Below, one piece after another: positions 48,022 to 57,116 of a stretch of 64,000 nt of DNA; the stretch's first letter is position 1, and each line of letters begins with the position of its first letter. The translations under genes and the position numbers were made by a program. A model generated the notes under the pieces. That model did no database searches, had not been told where the DNA came from, and saw nothing but the letters and a program-made list of their open reading frames with translations. Source of the DNA: Sciurus carolinensis (lineage: Eukaryota > Chordata > Mammalia > Rodentia > Sciuridae); the NCBI RefSeq assembly GCF_902686445.1, contig NC_062215.1, positions 32,594,750-32,658,749 of the forward strand. Reading direction: 5' to 3'.

Positions 48022-48590
48022 AACTCCTTACAGAGGTCGTTCCTAGTCTGCCCTTAAACTAACTCCCAGCTCCTTTCCTTTCCTTCCTCATCCTGCCCAC
48101 ACACCCAGGCTCTAGAACACTTGTGGGTTTCCATAGTGTAAACAGGAAGATGAAGGGAACCTTTTGCTGAGTCTGGGCCTATGCTAAGGTCAGATGGAAA
48201 TGTACATCATTATCCACTGTGAAGATGAGCATCATGGGGAACTGTTCGGCTCAGGAATAGAAAGGGTAGGCTGCAACAGGACCATAGGGAAGACAGGACA
48301 TTTTCCTTCCAGATTTCCCCAGGTCCAGGCACATGCCAGGGCATGAGTGGTGCAGATTTGGAACCAACCACATTGTCCCCACCACTACGACAGCCACTCC
48401 TCCTAACACCACCTGAGTCAGCTTAACAAGGCCCAAGGTAGAAAAGCAAAGTGTAAACTCCAGAGCGTGTAGATAATCCTGTCCCTTTCTACATCGACTG
48501 ATTTAAGGAGCTTCTGAGGAAACTTTTAAAGAATCAGTAACATTATTAGGGGATTTGAAAGAACACACTGGTGAAACATGGAAGCAGTTC

Positions 48591-48602
48591 GTGTGTGTGT
48601 GT

Positions 48603-48634
<32 letters not shown>
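48591..48634. repeat. (GT)n microsatellite
   Basis: Forty-four bases of GT with a single TA interruption, followed by a G run. Confidence 0.95.
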
Positions 48635-48831
48635 AGGGGGGGAGAGTAAACAGTTCTTTTTTGGGATAATAACTAGGTGGATGCTTGGGGTTGGCCGTCC
48701 ATGGCCACCAGAGGGGGTCTCCTGCCGTCCTGCATCAAGGCTGCCAGCCTGTTCTCTACAAGGCATTGGAGGGATGGAGATTGCATAGACAAATGGAATC
48801 CCATGTAACCATTACAGTTGACTTGACCGGG

Positions 48832-49060
48832 GACAGTGTCTCATGACTGTGATGCACACCTGGGATCCCAGTGACTCAGGAGGCTGAGGCAGAAGCAGGA
48901 GGATCACAAGTTTAAGGCAGCTCCAGCAACTTAGCAAGACCCTGCCTCAAAGTATAAAATAAAAAGGGCTGGGCTTGTGACCAGTGGTAAAGCACCCCTG
49001 GGTTCAATCCCAAGTACGACAGAAAAATAAAAAATTAAAATTAAAAAAAATTTTAAAAAC
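48832..49060 (+). repeat. B1-dID composite SINE
   Basis: Forward B1-like unit ('gatgcacacctgggatcccagtgactcaggaggctgaggc'), linker, decayed ID-like unit with B box 'gggttcaatcc', A/T-rich tail. Confidence 0.88.
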
Positions 49061-49441
49061 CAGTTTCAAATTATATTTAATGTCTGTAAAAACAATCACA
49101 ATATAATGTTATGGGAAAGGATAGCTTACAAAAGAGTCTATGAAATATGATCCTATATATTGGTTTTTATTTAGTTAGTTATAAACATAGAAAAGACTAG
49201 AAGATATGCCAAAATGTTAACAATTATTGAATTAAGATTTTATATATAACTTTTATTTTGTTATTAATATTTTTCTAGATTTTACAAATTTCCTACCTTG
49301 GACACATATTTCTTTATAATCACATGTATGTTACCTACATTCAGTCTTCAAAATCATTATGATTCGAAGGAGGAAGATTAAAAATAAGTAAGTTTCTTCC
49401 TTAATTATGTTTAACAGGCTGTTTCAATCCAGTTCCATGAC

Positions 49442-49613
49442 TTAATTTTTTCATATTGGGGATTGAACCCTCAAGCATTCTACCAGTAAACTACATCCCC
49501 AGCTCTTTTAATTTTTATTTCAATACAGGGCCTTGCAAAATTCCTGAGGCTGGCCTGGAACTTGCTAACCTCCTGCCTCAGCCTCCAAAGTCTCTGGGAC
49601 TACTGGCTGTGCC
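49442..49613 (-). repeat. B1-dID composite SINE
   Basis: Reverse ID-like unit ('ggggattgaaccctcaagcattctaccagtaaactac'), linker, reverse B1. Confidence 0.88.
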
Positions 49614-50419
49614 ACAGATTCTATGACCATTTTTATTCACCTTCCCTGTGCTCACACTAAGATCCCAAAGACAAAAATAGGCAGCACCCCCACACACACA
49701 CTACCACCACGTCTAAGGGGAAAGTAGATGTGAGGCGGGTTGGCAAATAACACAAGGTAGAATGTGACACTTGCTCAAATGAGACCCGTGTAGCCTGGGG
49801 TTCCACAACGAGGAAGGGGTTAGTTCTGGTAGGGGAGGAGCCAAAGAGGGCACCTTAAAAGAGATGGCATGTGAAGTGAGCCTTGAACAGTGATTCAAAG
49901 GAGGGAAGAGCATTCCCCTTCCCAGCACAGCTTAAGCAAAGGCAAGGGGTTGAGGATTTGGGAGCATCTTTGGAATGTGAGTGACCATTGGCCATGGCCA
50001 GAGTGGGGGAGGGAGTAAGTGGTCGGGGAGGGGTAGATGGCAATTGCAGGGTGGGTGGTGGGCAGCAGTAAGGTAGGTATGGAAGGGTAAGTGAGGCATG
50101 ACAGTGACCTGCTTGGAACACTGCAGGAAGGAATCTGCTGTGGGTGAGGGAGGCATCCAGGGCTTTTAAAGGACAGTAATCACAAATTTACAGTCAAATA
50201 TACTTTAATTTCCCTGACAACACCAAGAACTGAAGCAGTGAGGGACCCCAATGAGAGCATTGGAGTAGTTGTGGGGAAAGACGGTCTGGAGTTAAATGTT
50301 CACTACAAAAACTTTCACTGGGGCTGGAGGCAGGTTTGTTGGTCCAAGGAAGAAGGTTTGGTCTCCCCGGCAGCTGCGGATGCCTCTTTCATCCTGAACT
50401 CTCTCTGAAACTCCAAGCA
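49614..50419. other. Intergenic tract, nothing recognised
   Basis: Purine-rich with many GGGAGG-type repeats; no exon or repeat family that I can support. Confidence 0.4.
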
Positions 50420-50608
50420 TAAAGCAGTAGCTAAGTGCCCAGAACTTAGAGCCACTAAGACCAGGGTACAAATAATCCCTGCTGCACTACTTCCTAGCTG
50501 GGTGACAGTGGGCTCATTACTTAACTTCTCTGAGTCTCGTTTTCCTTACCTCTAAAATGGCAAAGAGAATATTGCCTTGACACTCACTAGATTAAAAATA
50601 ATAATAGT
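50420..50608 (+). repeat. MIR SINE
   Basis: Forward MIR: 'ctgcactacttcctagctgggtgacagtgggctcattacttaacttctctgagtctcgttttcc'. It directly precedes a MIR in the opposite orientation. Confidence 0.85.
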
Positions 50609-50825
50609 AGATGATAAACTTCCTTGAACATTTACAATGTGTCTGGCCCTGTTTTAAGTACTTTTGCATGTCTTTTCTCATTTGATCTTCAGAAAACCCC
50701 TAACACCAGGCTTTAAAGATGTGGAAATTAAACCACAGACAGGTCATATAAGTTGCCTAAGGTCCCACAATAAATATGGAGCAAGTTATAAACCTGGTCC
50801 TGCCTCTGCCTCTTGAGTCTCCCTT
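50609..50825 (-). repeat. MIR SINE
   Basis: Reverse MIR: 'ttgaacatttacaatgtgtctggccctgttttaagtacttttgcatg', 'tttctcatttgatcttcagaaaacccc', 'aaggtcccacaataaatatggagc'. Confidence 0.8.
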
Positions 50826-51061
50826 CAGACTGCTGATTAGTTACGTGTAGGGGGAGGCTTTTATATGGTGGGGAAATTAGACAGCACTTTGATTTGGATG
50901 GTCCAAATTAATGTCATCTATGAGGGAGAGAGGGACACCAAATGGGATATCCTGGGGACACATTGCCTATGCTGTATTCCAGCTAACAATGCATAACTTC
51001 ATGAGGGAATATCAGACAAACAGAAAATGAGGAATGTTCTAGTAAAAAAATAAGGCAGGGG

Positions 51062-51215
51062 TATTTTTTTTAAAAAACTTTAATATTATTTTTTAGTTGT
51101 AGATGGACACAATACCTTTATTTTATTTATTTATTTTTATGTGGTGCTGAGGATCAAACCCAGTGCCTCATACATGCTAGACAAGAGCTCTATCCTTGAG
51201 CCACAACCCCAGCCT
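51062..51215 (-). repeat. ID SINE with sciurid-type extended tail
   Basis: Reverse orientation. A T-rich end followed by 'agttgtagatggacacaatacctttatttt', a (TTTA)n stretch, then the ID body ('gtggtgctgaggatcaaacccagtgcc...ccacaaccccagcc'). The unique tail segment marks the ID subfamily that I associate with squirrels. aggggtat flanks both sides. Confidence 0.92.
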
Positions 51216-51756
51216 AAGGGGTATCTTAAATTTTTCAGATACATAAATGTTCCAGAATTGAGAAGACTAGAGACGTGACAACAACACATATACCTGACCC
51301 TAGACTAGATCTTATACTAGAAAAGAAATGTTGATAAAATTGGAATTTGAATGGTAGATTAAATGAAATAAATTTAAATATATAAAATTAATAAGTAAAA
51401 TATGTAAGAGTATTTCCCTATTTTTAGGAAAAACACAGGAAAGTATTTAGGGGTAAAGACAATATGTATGGAACTCTGAAATAGTCCTGAAAAATTTAGA
51501 TCTATAGAGCCCACAAGTGATTAAGCAAGGGATAAAATGTCGATACATTGATTCTGGGAAAAGGGTACATATGTGTTGACTGTAGTATTTTCAATTTTGC
51601 AGGTCTTTTTTTAAGTTTGGAAACATTTCCAAATAAAAACATTTTTTCCCCTAATGTTCACCTTGTGTTTTCTCTGCTTAAGCCCTGCCATCAGCTTTTT
51701 CTCTAAGGGAAATCCTAGTGAACAAGAGCATTTAACCACATTTTGAAAGTAGTGAA

Positions 51757-51960
51757 GGTCACCCGATGCTGCCCGCCTGTAATCCCCAGCAATTTGGGAA
51801 CCTGAAGCAGGAGGATCCCAAGTTCGAGGCCAGCCTCAGCAAAGCCAGGCCCTAAGCAACTTTATGTAGACTCTGTCTCAAAATTAAAAAAATAAAAAAG
51901 GCTGGGATGTAGCTCAGTGACAAAGTGGCCCTGGGTTCAATTCCAAGCTTAAAAAAAAAG
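51757..51960 (+). repeat. B1-dID composite SINE
   Basis: Forward B1-like unit, (AAAAATA) linker, ID-like unit ('ggctgggatgtagctcagtgacaaagtgg', B box 'gggttcaattcc'), A run. Confidence 0.9.
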
Positions 51961-52399
51961 GAAAAGGTAGTAGACATAGGTGAATAAGAAAAAGCATTCC
52001 TAACACGTGGAACAGTGTGATCAAAGGCAAGAAAAGGTGACTTAAGTATAGATGGTAGAAAGGACTGGTGTTGACAAAAGAAGGGTCAACCCACCAAACC
52101 ACCGACCTCCCAGGATAAGCCGTGTTCTGCCTGGGTATGCAGAACGCAGCCCTCCACAGCTTCGCATAGGCCTCTTCCAGATCTCTTGCACATGTGTGAT
52201 TTGGAGATAGGATACAATAAACTGAGATTCAGTCATCCTTGAGGGAACCAACTTTGTATTTGAGGGCACATCATCTGCGAAAACAATGGAACTGAATTTT
52301 ATCTTTTTACATAGGATGAGTACAACTATTGTCAGAGTGCAGCAATCGAAGCCTCGGTAGATACCGTAGTAATGCTGTGAATGAGCAGCCTGACCGACA

Positions 52400-52618
52400 C
52401 CCGGCCAATCAGAACCCAGGAGATATCAACCAATCCCAACTCGGCGATGCTCCAGTCGGGGCGGGGCCATGAGGCCAACACGCCCAAGAGTTGTTTGTCC
52501 GCCTGTCTCCCAGGCTCCCCGCCCCCCAAGCCCTGGCTCCAGCTCCTAGGGAGAAGGAGGCGGAGAGGACGCCCAGAAGCTGGCAAAGTAGGTTAGACCA
52601 AAAAGTGGAGGACAGCGA
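52400..52618 (+). promoter_or_regulatory. Candidate GC-rich promoter of an unrecognised plus-strand gene
   Basis: Two CCAAT boxes in plus orientation (52405-52409 within ggccaatcag, and 52430-52434 within aaccaatccc) are followed 24 bp on by a consensus GC box (ggggcggggcc, 52458-52468). Local CpG density is higher than in the surroundings. No TATA box. Spacing and orientation are typical of a housekeeping promoter firing to the right, with initiation expected around 52490-52560. It lies 8 kb from the CUEDC1 island and is separated from it by unremarkable AT-richer DNA, so it is not an extension of that island. Confidence 0.5.
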
Positions 52619-52645
52619 ATGCTAGGCCTGGGCCGATCCTGGGCT

Positions 52646-52797
52646 ATGGCAACACCCACATTTGTCTTGCGCTCTGTGGGACTCCTCTCTCAGACCCTGA
52701 ATCCAGGACGCCCTGTGAGAGGAGATGCAGCTGTGAGGACAGCCTCTGGAGCGAGCTGGGCTAGAAGGATGTCTGGCCTTTTCTCCAACCAACCTGG
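52646..52797 (+). CDS. Putative novel small protein, exon 1
   Basis: Unrecognised. The ATG at 52646 has a good context (G at -3, G at +4). An in-frame ATG at 52619 is possible but weaker. The 51-codon segment begins MATPTFVLRSVGLLSQ. It has five arginines and no acidic residue in its first 26 residues apart from none visible before the GDAAVRTAS section, then WARRMSGLF: composition typical of a mitochondrial presequence. The frame runs to TAG just after a splice donor, CCTGG|GTAGGT (exon end 52797, phase 2). It follows directly on the CCAAT/GC-box promoter. Joining to three downstream segments is inferred from splice signals and phase, not from a transcript. Alternatives are a non-coding RNA or a decayed gene. 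Confidence 0.38.
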
Positions 52798-53219
52798 GTA
52801 GGTGGTGGTTCCCTCCCCTTTCTTCTTGGAAGGGAAAGAGGAGGCTTGCAGCTAGTTATTCAGAAGAACTAACTCCCTGATTTTCAGGAGGATAAAAATT
52901 ACGGAGGGCAGCTGTACAGGAGCCTTCTCTGGATGCAGTTAATATGGGGAAGTGAAGTGAGATGGAACAATTCTCCAAGCAGGATGCACCCTCCCCAGAT
53001 AGGCACATATCTTCAAGCCTGGAAGTTCTTCCCTGGGTCTAATCAGAAAACCTCCCTGTCACATCTAGAGCCAACCTTCAACTATCTGCTTCTCAGATGT
53101 TTCCCATAGAATTTTCTCATTTCTGTAATGAAGCTTTTGTTTCCGTACCAGGTGACAAAACCCCAAATCTCCAGTCTGAGGTGAGGAAGCCATGCAGGAT
53201 GAATTCAGCTCATTTGCAG

Positions 53220-53285
53220 GTCTTCAAGGGATGCTTTTGAGCGAACCAATGTTGCCATGACTGAGATAGGAAACAGGAAGACCAG
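53220..53285 (+). CDS. Putative novel small protein, exon 2
   Basis: A 66-nt segment between an acceptor (ctcatttgcag|GTC) and a donor (GACCAG|GTGAAG). Its length is a multiple of three. Read in phase 2, as exon 1 demands, it is open (first residues after the junction GSSRDAFERTNVAMTEIG, then NRKT). The other two frames contain stops. The composition is hydrophilic and mixed-charge, unlike the repeats around it. Function unknown. Confidence 0.38.
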
Positions 53286-53319
53286 GTGAAGAGGGGATGC
53301 ATTAGATTTGAGAGTTCAT

Positions 53320-53505
53320 ATTCTATACCAGGCTCTGTGTTAGAAATTTTATATGAGTTAGATCAAAACTGTACTAGATTGTAGTTATTACTATCCTTAT
53401 TTTACAGCTGAGGAAAGAGACCAGAAAGGTTATATACTATGCCAAGGTCACACAGCTCCAAGTGGGCCTATCAGATTCCAAGCCTCTGCTCTTGATCGCA
53501 ACCCT
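53320..53505 (-). repeat. MIR SINE
   Basis: Reverse MIR: 'ataccaggctctgtgttagaaattttatatgagtt', 'ccttattttacagctgaggaaagagaccagaaaggtt', 'caaggtcacacagctccaagtgggcc'. It lies in the first long intron-like gap of the putative plus-strand gene. Confidence 0.85.
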
Positions 53506-54489
53506 TTATTGTGATTCCACCACCCCTTCATTCCATCCCTTACGCTAAATCACCCTCTGCTCTGGATTTTCTGGAGGGTCTCCTCATTTACTTTGCCAAT
53601 TGCTCCTGTTTCTGGCCTTGGTGTTTGACTCCTTGTTGCATTTCAGATCTCCTAGACATTGGGACTCATCCACGAAGGGCAAAATCAGCAAAAATCACAG
53701 CCTGCTGTGCCCCCACTAATTTGGAATGGGAGATTTAAGATTGGCACAATTTTTGGAACCTACAGTCCAATGTAGGGCCTATCTTCATTTCTTGAGGTAC
53801 TGGACTACACCCACCTTTATTTTAATATCTTCCAACCTCCTATTATACAAGGTGGAACAAGCTAATGCCTTAAGTTTCAGAGGGAGTGACATTTAAATGG
53901 CTTTTCTAGATGTCAAGGGGTTCACAGTGGAGAAAGTAGGTTGGAGGGTTGATTGTGGGGAAGGTATTCTAGGCCCATGGGACAGTATAAGCTGTTGTTT
54001 TGCCTCTTTTCTCCTTCTGTTCCCAAAGACCCCACCCCATTCTTCTCCCTTTGAGATCCCTGATGACAAAGCCTCTGGGGTGGACAGAACTCCCTTGTGT
54101 TGGAGAAGACTCCCCTGGAATCAGGGCCTGTGCTCTTGGGATGAAACTGAGTTTCCAGGAAGGAATGGGTCTGTCACCTCCTCCAGCAGGAAGTACCTTA
54201 CTGGTTCCCAACTCCTGAAATCCCTCCTCATTACTTGAATCTTGCTTGCTTCTTCAGCTACTCGTTTTATCTTTTATCCGGCCAAGGAAAGCACATCTTC
54301 TTTTCTGCCTATTGACAGTAGCTGAAATTATCACAGCTGGTTGGGACTAGCAGCCTGACTTGAGTCCTCTGAATAATCAGGTCCAGCTCAGGGGTGGTGC
54401 ATGGGGAAAGGAGAGAGGTGGGGGAGGGGTGATGTCACAGGTAGCCCAAGGACATTGTCTTCAAAATCCCTCTCTCTCTTCTTCCTCAG

Positions 54490-54579
54490 ACTCTTTGTAA
54501 TGTCCAAGACTTCCTTGTTCCCTTCCTCCACGTATAAAAGACTGATTTCCCTCTGGCTCTTTTCCCACCACCAACAAAG
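54490..54579 (+). CDS. Putative novel small protein, exon 3
   Basis: A 90-nt segment with a very strong acceptor (a CT-rich tract from 54468 to ...ttcctcag|ACT) and a donor CAAAG|GTAGGA. It is open only in phase 2, the phase delivered by the preceding segment; the other frames hit stops. It encodes 30 residues including LFVMSKTSLFPSSTYKR and a short hydrophobic stretch LISLWLF. Not recognised as any family. Confidence 0.35.
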
Positions 54580-55830
54580 GTAGGAATTTCTTGGTTCTGG
54601 AGCAAGGGCCTTTGGGATCCAAGTGAGAACTTTAGATCTGGTTGACTCTAGTAACCCTGAGCAGAAAAGGCCCTGGGGGCCCTAACTGCCTCTAAGATGT
54701 ACAAAAGCCTAGCTTCCCAACCTGGTCTCTTGAGGTTGGCTCTGTTCTCCATGAGCATTCTCTAGAACTGGCAAATCTGCCCCAGTCTTGGACCTGAACA
54801 CTGACTGCCAGCATGAACTGTAGGACCCGTTTCTGAAAGGGTATATCCCTTCTATTCCCCTTCGTCTTTTCGTCTTTTCAAAAGTCCCCAGCTGTCATGC
54901 CAAAGGAATAGCTTCCTGACAGAATAGAATGTTTTCCTCAAATGTCCATCTTTGACCTGGGTTGACACAGTCAAAATGCAGGTGGATCCCACTTTGAGAA
55001 AACTTGGTAAACAAGAATTTACAAAACACCCCACATTATTCTACCTGCATGGCTAAGTTACATACACTAGAAAGGATTCAGTCCAAAATAAGTAGTGGTT
55101 TTAAGTTCTTATTTTATATACTTTTCCAAGGGATATTTAGGGTTTGGGAGGCGGGACGTTAATTTAACATAGTGACAAAGAAAATATCTGAAATTATGGT
55201 GCAAGTTGGTGATGATACAGGATCTGAAGTATGTGAATTCATTCCTTTACCATGGGAGGACAGTTTTCATAAAGTGCTATATATGAATTCTCATGGTCCA
55301 AGGCCAAAATCTGTGCCAAGTGCTTGTCTTTGGAAGAGGAAGACTTAACTAGCCAACCCCTAGTGGGTAAGTTCAGAGAGAAGACTTGCTCACACAAAGA
55401 TCTGAGGTAAAGCCCTTGGTCTTCCATCCCTTTCTTGGGAACAAAATGGGCCTTACATTGCCCAAAGGTGGCCACCAAGAGAAGCTAGAGTCTGGACTAC
55501 TACACAAACTCAGTTAGCATTCAGTCCTGGATCATTGTACACTGACCAGCCTGCCCCATGGGTTTAGTGGGAGATGATTCAGTTACCTGCCAGGGATAGG
55601 CCAGCAGTGAAGAGATGTATAGATCCATATGAGAACAAATGATAACTCTTTCAGACTACAAGACTCTTTAAAGAGGAAGTGCAGAGGATGGTAGTAGATT
55701 AAGGACTAGATGTATTAAGGCAGGAGGGGAAATTGATTTCTAATCCACAAACAGATTGGACTTTCTGTTCAGTGATTCTTGAGGATACTGAAATGAAAAC
55801 TTCCACTATCCTTTCTACATTCCAAACCAG

Positions 55831-55945
55831 GTCTCTTCAGAGAGAACCAAACTACAGGGCCCCCTGAGAAGAGCAGACACCTGGACACCTGGGACTGGAA
55901 AGTTTAACTGCAATTCAGTGAAATAAACTTCCTATTCCCAAGAGA
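55831..55945 (+). CDS. Putative novel small protein, terminal exon and 3' UTR
   Basis: Acceptor ctacattccaaaccag|GTC. Phase 2 reading gives SLQREPNYRAP and a TGA stop at 55865-55867. A polyadenylation signal AATAAA follows at 55922-55927; cleavage would fall near 55945. With the three upstream segments the coding length is 345 nt, about 114 residues. The phase-0 frame of this exon is also open for about 30 codons, so this exon is weaker evidence than exons 2 and 3. Confidence 0.33.
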
Positions 55946-56940
55946 ACAGGACAAAGAACACTTTCCCTCCAGCTATATTCAGTGAGTCAATAGAGACTAA
56001 AGCAATTATCAAGGTAAGTTTGGAACGCCTCAATTCTATATAAAACATGTAGGTATGCAAAACTTTTTCAATAAATGAAGTGTCAGATCCATCATGATTT
56101 GCTGTCTAGTGATATCGTCATTTGTTTACATGTCATACCTCCCTTGACAGCCTCTTTGGCAGCAGCAACCATGTCTTAATCACTTTTACAAGTCCTTTAC
56201 TGCCCATCATCGTCCAGCACATTGTTGGTCTTCAATGGAGATGCTTGGTACGGGTATTGCCCCTCTGCAGTCACTTTAGTGCCTTTTCACCCTTTGTCTT
56301 CTGGGGTATGGAGATACCAACCAGCCCACATGCTCCCTCCCTCCCTTTCAGTCCAATATTGAGAAGTATACACCTGGAGAAGTAGTGCTTCAAAGATTTC
56401 TCTATCATCGCAAATTGATGAAGCTTCTGAGGTATTAAGCAATCCATCATAACATTTGTGACTGGTTAACTTTAATTTGTCAAAATAAATCTGCAGTATT
56501 TTGCATGTTAGTAATACAGTGCTGGTATTGACAGGTAAAATCATCATCTGCTTACATAGAAACCTTCATTTAGGAGCACACCTTAGGAGGGAAATGGATA
56601 CACAATACAAGGCAAATGCAGGCCAAGCAGTGAGCCTGAGAGCATAACAGGTTGGATGTCAGATTTGAGGATTATCTAATACAACCATTTAGCTGCCAAT
56701 CCGATAAAGGGGAAGCTCTCAACCAGGTTATAACCAGAAGGGAAAAACATACTCTGCCTTTCTGAAGAGCGGTGGCCGTCGTACCTTCAACACCTGGCTG
56801 AATCAGTTCCATCAGCATCGCAACTCAATTCCAGTTCCAAGACATAGGAGAGTTTCACCATATAACCTGTTTGGCCCCTTTGCAGTGGCCCACCCTCACC
56901 CCAATCCTGCCATCAACTTGCTCCCTCCCAAAAGAAGACA
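55946..56940. other. Intergenic tract between convergent transcription units
   Basis: No exon or repeat family recognised. It separates the AATAAA of the putative plus-strand gene from the VEZF1 3' end. Confidence 0.45.
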
Positions 56941-57039
56941 CGACGTGGTTTTATTATTGCAGACAAGCTTCTTAAGTGAATAAAGAATGCATACAAAATA
57001 GCATTTTAACTGAAGTCATACAATGAAGTCTCACTCCTG

Positions 57040-57045
57040 TTTATT
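57040..57045 (-). terminator. VEZF1: Candidate VEZF1 polyadenylation signal
   Basis: Canonical AATAAA on the minus strand, with AT-rich sequence beyond it. It is one of several possible signals; 56950-56955 is another. Confidence 0.35.
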
Positions 57046-57083
57046 ATACAATGAATTGATAAAACAATAATTTCTAGTATATA

Positions 57084-57085
<2 letters not shown>

Positions 57086-57112
<27 letters not shown>
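57086..57112. repeat. T27 homopolymer
   Basis: Twenty-seven uninterrupted T residues inside the inferred VEZF1 3' UTR. Confidence 0.95.

Positions 57113-57116
<4 letters not shown>

Larger units (their letters stand above)
46210..48120 (+). mobile_element. Old LINE-like (L2-type) tract, broken by younger insertions
   Basis: Pyrimidine-rich pieces such as 'cctgccaccaagtcctgtctgtcaactcatcc' (47326), 'ctattgcttggagaataaaatttaaactct' (47620) and 'actccttacagaggtcgttcctagtctgccc' (48024) fit, in order, a known old mammalian LINE 3' region. They are separated by a B1-dID, a GT microsatellite and an LTR. Boundaries and family are uncertain. Confidence 0.4.

Noticed and set aside
53153..53181. 29-nt mini-exon with acceptor and donor before putative exon 2
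   Set aside because: Joining it to exon 1 creates an immediate stop and breaks the frame, so the 53220-53285 segment fits better.
54031..54170. Alternative exon after 'tgttcccaaag' in the putative plus-strand gene
   Set aside because: Open in the right phase, but no good donor closes it; the 54490-54579 segment has both splice sites and correct length.
55239..55478. Possible processed pseudogene or exon on the minus strand (79 codons)
   Set aside because: Protein-like composition, but I recognise no parent gene, and there is no poly(A) tail, target duplication or splice chain.
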